Shown: positions 5,745 to 9,889 of the stretch, one piece after another
Layout: each line of letters starts with the position of its first letter
How positions within the stretch are numbered: the first letter of the stretch is position 1
NCBI GenBank assembly: GCA_964459985.1
Contig: CAYWOS010000063.1
Location: 1 to 9,889 of the forward strand
Origin: CAYWOS01 sp964459985
GTDB taxonomy: Bacteria > Bacillota > Clostridia > Christensenellales > Aristaeellaceae
Length of the DNA: 9,889 bases
Reading direction: 5' to 3'
Position numbers and translations under genes: made by a program
The notes under the pieces: generated by a model
Databases searched by the model: none
Told to the model about the DNA's origin: nothing
The model's input: only the letters and a program-made list of their open reading frames with translations

Positions 5745-5852
5745 TTATTCCGGCGTAAATTCCAAGCACAAATACTTCCCGATAGGGCTGTCGCTGATAT
5801 CCCGCGCCGTTTCAACCTGTCGAAAAGCCGTTATCCCGCCGAGTTGTTTATT
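5745..5852 (-). pseudogene. Possible C-terminal gene remnant
   Basis: Just past the Nudix gene's stop, in a different frame, the minus strand reads QLGGITAFRQVETARDIS followed by DSPIGKYLCLEFTPE and then TAA (5747-5745). The composition and hydrophobic pattern look like the end of a real protein, but there is no start codon or ribosome site. Upstream the frame simply enters the Nudix gene. It may be the tail of a gene mostly deleted when the Nudix gene or the AT-rich island arrived. I do not recognise the family, and chance is possible. Confidence 0.3.
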
Positions 5853-6801
5853 TCTCGAGCGCTTCGTTAATCAGACGCGCCTTGCCCTCGCGCCCCATGA
5901 GGAGATAATACTCGCGCCAGTCGGCGAGCGCCTGAAGCGGAACGGTTTCGCCGTCAAGCGAGACCGCTCCGGCGATTTTTTCCCGGGTCAGGGGGAACTC
6001 GTGTCGCTTATCGTCCCGCACAAGGGTATAGCCGGCGATCAAATCGATGTCCGTGCCATCGATGACGTACTCGTAGAAGTGTTTGGTGGCGTACATTGCG
6101 TTGCCCTCGGGCGGAAGCCTCTGCCCAAGCGTGTCAAGAACCGCCGTCGCCCGATCGATGTCCCCATCGGCAATCATGATATCCAGATCATGGAAATCAT
6201 CGACGATGCCCCTGATATACAACAGCGCCGACGCGCCGAGCGCCCACGTGATGCTCTGCGCGTTGAACAGGCGCGCGATCATGCGCAGCGTATCGAGCTT
6301 GCGCCCGATGTCCGGCGTCTTTGGCCCGCGGCACCGCGCGGGCGTCGCGGCGTACCGCGCGGCGGCGTCCCTGATCGGGCGGCGGTTAAGCGGACTGATT
6401 TCGCGCTCGTGTGGCAGCGCGGACAGATCGAACCACTCGAGCGCCGCGACCTCGCTTTCCTGCGGCGCGATCTCGCCCGTGAAATCCGCGCACAGGTACA
6501 CGACGTCCACCACGCTCACCTTGTCGCCGTTGGGATAGGTGTATCGCGCGTCCTCGCCGGAATAAACGCCCAGCAGCGTCATGTCGCCCGCCGTCAGCCC
6601 CGTTTCCTCGCGCAGCTCGCGGCGCGCGGCGGTTTCGACGTCCTCGCCGATCTCGACGCAGCCGCCGTGCGTCGCCCACAGGCCGTTGTCGCGGCGGCGC
6701 TGGAGCAGCGTTTTGCCGTCCCTGACGACGACGACGCTTGCGCCGACGATGATGATCTCGTCATGACCGACCTTTTTGCGGATTTCGCTGATATAGCCCA
6801 T
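5848..6801 (-). CDS. Nudix hydrolase fused to a nucleotidyltransferase-like domain
   Basis: A 317-residue two-domain protein. Residues 1-155 form a Nudix hydrolase, which cleaves a nucleoside diphosphate linked to another group. The Nudix box is complete, G47-x5-E53-x7-R61-E-L-R-E-E66-T-G68-L. Residues 165-317 resemble a minimal nucleotidyltransferase: LGASALLYIRG (188-198), DDFHDLDIMI (201-210) with the D205-x-D207 pair, and a likely third carboxylate in DGTDIDL (D251/D253), ending in a helix with LLMGREGKARL. This half looks like the family that selects a target by its G-[GA]-S and D-x-D motifs. GAGGTG (6812-6807) is five bases before ATG 6801. The gene lies 46 bp after the ATPase D subunit, behind a terminator, so it is expressed by readthrough or from a promoter I cannot see. 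The substrate is unknown; a house-cleaning or nucleotide-modifying role is inference. Confidence 0.85.
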   Translation of the reverse strand: MGYISEIRKKVGHDEIIIVGASVVVVRDGKTLLQRRRDNGLWATHGGCVEIGEDVETAARRELREETGLTAGDMTLLGVYSGEDARYTYPNGDKVSVVDVVYLCADFTGEIAPQESEVAALEWFDLSALPHEREISPLNRRPIRDAAARYAATPARCRGPKTPDIGRKLDTLRMIARLFNAQSITWALGASALLYIRGIVDDFHDLDIMIADGDIDRATAVLDTLGQRLPPEGNAMYATKHFYEYVIDGTDIDLIAGYTLVRDDKRHEFPLTREKIAGAVSLDGETVPLQALADWREYYLLMGREGKARLINEALEK

Positions 6802-6812
6802 AATTACACCTC

Positions 6813-6839
6813 AAAAAACGGCGCTTACGACGCCGTTTT
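6813..6839 (-). terminator. Intrinsic terminator of the V/A-ATPase operon
   Basis: On the minus strand, AAAACGGCG (6839-6831) pairs with CGCCGTTTT (6823-6815) around a 7-base loop, and the run continues to six Ts (6818-6813). It begins nine bases after the atpD stop codon. The Nudix gene's Shine-Dalgarno site follows the T-run directly, so readthrough would place that site on the longer transcript. Confidence 0.85.
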
Positions 6840-6847
6840 CATTGATT

Positions 6848-7492
6848 TTATGAGGATTCCTGTCTTTCGGCGATCATCGCCTTGACCTTCATCAGCCGCG
6901 TGAGCGAGCCGCGCTCGTTCTCGTCGAGCTTCATGGCGATGGCGCGGATGGTTTCCTCGAACTGCGGGATCATGACGTACTCCAGCGCGTTAACGCGGCG
7001 TCGTGTTTTTTCGATCTCGTCGGCGAGCAGATCGCAGGATTTCTCGATCTCGGCGAGCTTGAGCAACTTGGGCAGCAGCGCCGCGAGCGTGGCGATGGCG
7101 TCGTCGAGCTGCGCGCTCGTTTCGGCGAAGCCGTAGGGCAATTCGCTGTCCTTCATGGAATCCTGCTCGACCGTGATGGTCGGCACGCGCACCGAAAGGA
7201 TGTTCTTTTGCCCGATGCGGACGTTGGCGCGGCGCGCCGGATACAGCACGGCTTCCTCGAGCGCCTGCTGATCCATGACGGCGCGCGCCAGCGCGAAATT
7301 GCCCAGCGCGCCGCGCAGCTCGTTTTCGACCTCGCCGCGCACCCTGGCGTTTTCGCGGATGAGCGCGATAAACCGGCGCACCATCTCGTCGCGCTTGTCC
7401 TTGAGCAGTTTATGCCCGCGCCTTGCGGTCACGAGCCGGCGCTTGATGCGCGTCAGCTCCATACGCGTGGGGTTCACGCGAAGCGTTGCCAT
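6848..7492 (-). CDS. atpD: V/A-type ATP synthase subunit D
   Basis: This 214-residue protein is the central rotor shaft of the V/A-type ATPase, the coiled-coil stalk that turns inside the A3B3 head and couples it to the membrane ring. Family signatures are clear: RVNPTRMELTRIKRRL near the start, GHKLLKDKRDEM (26-37) and RRRVNALEYVMIPQ near residues 164-177. The two long helical ends are rich in heptad-like Leu, Ala and charged residues. The length is normal. Its ATG shares one base with the atpB stop (TGATG), and GAGGAG (7506-7501) lies eight bases upstream within atpB, so translation is probably coupled. It is the last ATPase gene; a terminator follows at once. The Enterococcus equivalent is called ntpD. 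Confidence 0.96.
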   Translation of the reverse strand: MATLRVNPTRMELTRIKRRLVTARRGHKLLKDKRDEMVRRFIALIRENARVRGEVENELRGALGNFALARAVMDQQALEEAVLYPARRANVRIGQKNILSVRVPTITVEQDSMKDSELPYGFAETSAQLDDAIATLAALLPKLLKLAEIEKSCDLLADEIEKTRRRVNALEYVMIPQFEETIRAIAMKLDENERGSLTRLMKVKAMIAERQESS

Positions 7493-8877
7493 CAGTTCGT
7501 CTCCTCACGTTTCGGCAGATATTGATCGAGCATATCGTCGCGGATGCGCTTAAGCTCGCTTCTGGGCAGCATGGCGAGCAGCTTCCAGCCGATCTCGAGC
7601 GTTTCCTCGATGGGACGGTTCGCCTGATAGCCCTGCGCGACGTAATCGCGCTCGAAGGCGTCGGCGAACGCCGCGTACTGTTTGTCGACGTCGCTGAGCG
7701 CCGCCTCGCCCAGAATGACCGCCAGTTCCTTGGCGTCCTTGCCGCGCGAATAGGCGGCGAACAATTGGTTCATGGTGGCGGCGTGATCCTCGCGCGTCTT
7801 GCCCTTGCCGATGCCCTTGTCCTTTAAGCGCGACAGCGAGGGCATAACGTCGATGGGCGGCTCGATGCCCTTGCGGTACAGTTCGCGGCTCAATATGATC
7901 TGACCCTCGGTGATATAGCCCGTCAGATCGGGGATGGGATGCGTTTTGTCGTCCTCGGGCATGGACAGGATGGGGATCTGCGTGATTGAGCCTTCCTTGC
8001 CGATGACGCGGCCGGCGCGCTCGTACATGGTGGCAAGGTCGGTGTACAGATAGCCGGGATAGCCGCGCCTGCCGGGCACTTCCTTGCGCGCGGCGGACAC
8101 CTCGCGCAGCGCCTCGGCGTAATTGGTGATATCGGTCAGGATGACCAATACGTGCATTCCTTTTTCGTAGGCGAGGTATTCGGCGGCGGTGAGCGCCATG
8201 CGCGGCGTGGCGATACGCTCGATCGCCGGGTCGTTGGCGAGGTTCATGAACAGCACGGCGCGCTCGATGGCGCCGGTGCGGCGGAAGTCGCTGATGAAGA
8301 AATCGGCTTCCTCGAACGTGATGCCGATGGCGCCGAACACGACGGCGAATTTGCTTTGCGTGCCGAGCACCTTCGCCTGCCGCGCGATCTGCGTGGCGAG
8401 CTTGGCGTGCGGCAGGCCGCTGCCCGAGAACACCGGCAGCTTCTGCCCGCGCACGAGGGTGTTCAGCCCGTCGATCGCCGAAATGCCGGTCTGGATAAAC
8501 TCGCTGGGATAGTCGCGCGCGGCGGGATTGAGCGGCTCGCCGTTGATGTCCATGCGCTTTTCGGGAATGAGCGCCGGGCCGTTGTCGCGCGGGTTGCCCA
8601 TGCCGTCGAACACGCGCCCGAGCATGTCGGGCGATACCGAAAGCTCGATGCTGCGGCCGAGAAAGCGCGCCTTGGCGCCGTCGATGCGCAGGCCGTTGCT
8701 CGATTCAAAAAGCTGAACCAGCGCCCGGTCGCCGTCGATTTCAAGCACCTTGCCCTGACGCTTTTCGCCGTTTGACTGTTCGATCTCGACCAGCTCGTTG
8801 TACGTCACGCCCGATACGCCGTCGACCAGCATGAGCGGACCGACAACCTCGCGGATGGTGGAGTATTCCTTGAGCAT
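7492..8877 (-). CDS. atpB: V/A-type ATP synthase subunit B
   Basis: This 461-residue protein is the non-catalytic nucleotide-site subunit that alternates with subunit A in the hexameric head. Characteristic stretches are DMLGRVFDGMGNPRDNGP (84-101), the altered P-loop region FSGSGLPHAKLA (150-161), FGAIGITFEEA (181-191), ILTDITNYAEALREVSAAR (246-264), PGYLYTDLATMYERAGR (274-290) and PSLSRL (346-351). A proper Walker A GKT is absent, as usual for subunit B. The length matches the family. ATG 8877 is one base from the stop codon of atpA, with GGGGG (8890-8886) eight bases upstream. Order A-B-D with near-zero spacing is typical of bacterial V/A-ATPase operons, and equal production of the head subunits is expected. 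Confidence 0.97.
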   Translation of the reverse strand: MLKEYSTIREVVGPLMLVDGVSGVTYNELVEIEQSNGEKRQGKVLEIDGDRALVQLFESSNGLRIDGAKARFLGRSIELSVSPDMLGRVFDGMGNPRDNGPALIPEKRMDINGEPLNPAARDYPSEFIQTGISAIDGLNTLVRGQKLPVFSGSGLPHAKLATQIARQAKVLGTQSKFAVVFGAIGITFEEADFFISDFRRTGAIERAVLFMNLANDPAIERIATPRMALTAAEYLAYEKGMHVLVILTDITNYAEALREVSAARKEVPGRRGYPGYLYTDLATMYERAGRVIGKEGSITQIPILSMPEDDKTHPIPDLTGYITEGQIILSRELYRKGIEPPIDVMPSLSRLKDKGIGKGKTREDHAATMNQLFAAYSRGKDAKELAVILGEAALSDVDKQYAAFADAFERDYVAQGYQANRPIEETLEIGWKLLAMLPRSELKRIRDDMLDQYLPKREETN

Positions 8878-8878
8878 C

Positions 8879-9889
8879 TTATAATCCCCCTTCCCCGAGC
8901 AGCGCAGACGCCTGACCGCTCAATTCGGACTCGATCTTGTTGAACTCGGTCAACTGATCCTCGGGAATGAATTTCGCGCGGCCGATGCGCTCGCGCACGG
9001 GCATGGCGAGCACCTCGGACAGGTTCGCGCCGGCGTCGAGCGCCGCGCGCCCCTTTTCGCCGAACAGCAGGATCAGGCGAAGCATGTGATACTGCTTGTC
9101 GGGCGAGGTGTAAGTGTCGATCTCGTCGAAGGCGTTCTGATGCAGGTAGTCCTCGCGGATGGAGCGAGCGACCTCGAGCGTCAGCCGATCCTTCCACGAC
9201 AGCGCGTCGACGCCGACCAGACGCACGATTTCGTCCAATTCGGCCTCCTGCTGGAGCACGCGCATCGCCTCGCCGCGCAGATGCTTCCATTCGGGCGCGA
9301 CGTTGTCGTCAAACCATTCCGCCAGCGTATCGACGTAGAGCGAATAGGACTGCAGCCAGTCGATGGCGGGGAAATGGCGCTTGTAGGCGAGCTGCGCCGA
9401 CAGGCCCCAGAACACCTTGACGATGCGCAGCGTGGACTGCGAGACCGGCTCGGAAATATCGCCGCCCGGGGGCGACACCGCGCCGATGGCGGTGATGCTG
9501 CCCTCGCGCCCCGAAGAGCCGAGCACCTTGACGTAGCCCGCGCGCTCGTAGAACTCGGCGATGCGGCTGCCCAGATAGGCGGGATAGCCTTCCTCGCCGG
9601 GCATTTCCTCCAGACGTCCCGACATTTCGCGCAGCGCTTCCGCCCAGCGGCTCGTCGAGTCCGCCATGATGGCGACCTTGTAGCCCATGTCGCGGTAGTA
9701 TTCGGCGATGGTGATGCCGGTGTAGATCGAGGCCTCGCGCGCCGCGACCGGCATGTCCGATGTATTGGCGATCAGCACGGTGCGCTTCATCAGCGATTCG
9801 CCGGTGCGCGGGTCGTGCAGTTCGGGGAATTCCATGAGCACGTCGGTCATTTCGTTGCCGCGCTCGCCGCAGCCGACGTAGACGATGAT
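8879..9889 (-). CDS. atpA: V/A-type ATP synthase subunit A, C-terminal part
   Basis: This is the catalytic ATP-binding subunit of the V/A-type ATPase, of which 336 residues are seen. The frame is open to the window edge, so roughly the first 250 residues, including the Walker A loop, lie outside. The visible part begins IIVYVGCGERGNEMTDVL and includes the family signatures PVAAREASIYTGITIAEYY, the Walker B region KVAIMADSTSRWAEAL, EEMPGEEGYPAYLGSR and SPPGGDISEPVSQSTLRIVK, followed by the helical C-terminal domain. ATG 9850 is internal and is not the start. The enzyme couples ATP to H+ or Na+ transport across the membrane; the ion cannot be told because the ring subunit is outside the window. 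Confidence 0.97.
   Translation of the reverse strand: MIVYVGCGERGNEMTDVLMEFPELHDPRTGESLMKRTVLIANTSDMPVAAREASIYTGITIAEYYRDMGYKVAIMADSTSRWAEALREMSGRLEEMPGEEGYPAYLGSRIAEFYERAGYVKVLGSSGREGSITAIGAVSPPGGDISEPVSQSTLRIVKVFWGLSAQLAYKRHFPAIDWLQSYSLYVDTLAEWFDDNVAPEWKHLRGEAMRVLQQEAELDEIVRLVGVDALSWKDRLTLEVARSIREDYLHQNAFDEIDTYTSPDKQYHMLRLILLFGEKGRAALDAGANLSEVLAMPVRERIGRAKFIPEDQLTEFNKIESELSGQASALLGEGGL

Noticed and set aside
5512..5769. Longer version of the broken gene starting at GTG 5769
   Set aside because: The strong Shine-Dalgarno site GGGGGAGGA lies seven bases before ATG 5670, and the extra N-terminal residues would have no ribosome site of their own.
5698..6885. Plus-strand open frame of about 395 codons over the Nudix gene
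   Set aside because: The opposite strand has a complete Nudix box and a nucleotidyltransferase motif set; the plus reading is repetitive in Arg, Ala and Val with no motifs.
8152..8775. Plus-strand open frame opposite atpB
   Set aside because: atpB is unmistakable on the minus strand; this is a GC-driven shadow.
1..9889. CRISPR array, tRNA, rRNA or transposase gene
   Set aside because: No regularly spaced direct repeats, tRNA-like cloverleaf, rRNA segment or DDE/serine/tyrosine recombinase motifs were seen on either strand.

Overview
The window looks like a GC-rich Bacillota (Clostridia-type) chromosome. The coding parts are roughly 60-70% G+C, Shine-Dalgarno sites of the GGAGG kind precede almost every gene, and the gene content fits: a bacterial rotary V/A-type ATPase operon ending A-B-D, a YbxF-like L7Ae protein and a SpoVK/CbbX-type AAA+ ATPase. 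No species can be named from the sequence alone.

Left edge, 1-312: probably a dispersed intergenic repeat with hairpins and direct repeats. It can be read as a frameshifted peptide-coding unit on the minus strand. At the very edge a good Shine-Dalgarno site and an ATG point out of the window. A short L7Ae/YbxF-like RNA-binding protein gene (302-589, minus) follows. The AT-rich intergenic region 590-962 holds two divergent promoters, each with a TTGACA -35 box and a 17-bp spacer (TATGAT leftward, TATAAT rightward). Palindromes lie on or next to both promoters.

Plus-strand operon, about 755-5272: a GC-rich leader with a possible 54-codon leader ORF, then a SpoVK/CbbX-type AAA+ ATPase, a large exported protein with Ig-like and OB-fold-like parts, a xylose-isomerase-like sugar epimerase and a GNAT acetyltransferase. 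Gene spacing is tight (66 bp, 10 bp, then a 1-nt overlap). The operon is followed by a short TTG-initiated ORF, probably part of a repeat, and a strong hairpin. I see no metabolic pathway that joins the four products.

Convergence zone, 5287-5850: the two transcription units meet here. 5287-5355 holds nothing I recognise. 5341-5640 is an island of about 35% G+C by hand count. It carries a small minus-strand gene broken by an in-frame TAG, after which the same frame continues for 51 plausible residues to a TGA. A second putative gene remnant (5745-5852) abuts the next gene.

Right half, 5848-9889, minus strand: the end of a V/A-type ATPase operon, subunits A (cut by the window edge), B and D, nearly touching each other. 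A classic intrinsic terminator follows, and then a two-domain protein fusing a Nudix hydrolase to a nucleotidyltransferase-like domain. The ATPase subunits form the head and central stalk of an ion-translocating rotary enzyme. The most unusual items are the TAG-interrupted gene in the AT-rich island, the Nudix-nucleotidyltransferase fusion, the palindrome-decorated divergent promoter region, the unstudied AAA+/exported-protein pair, and the two intergenic repeat-like segments with peptide-coding character.
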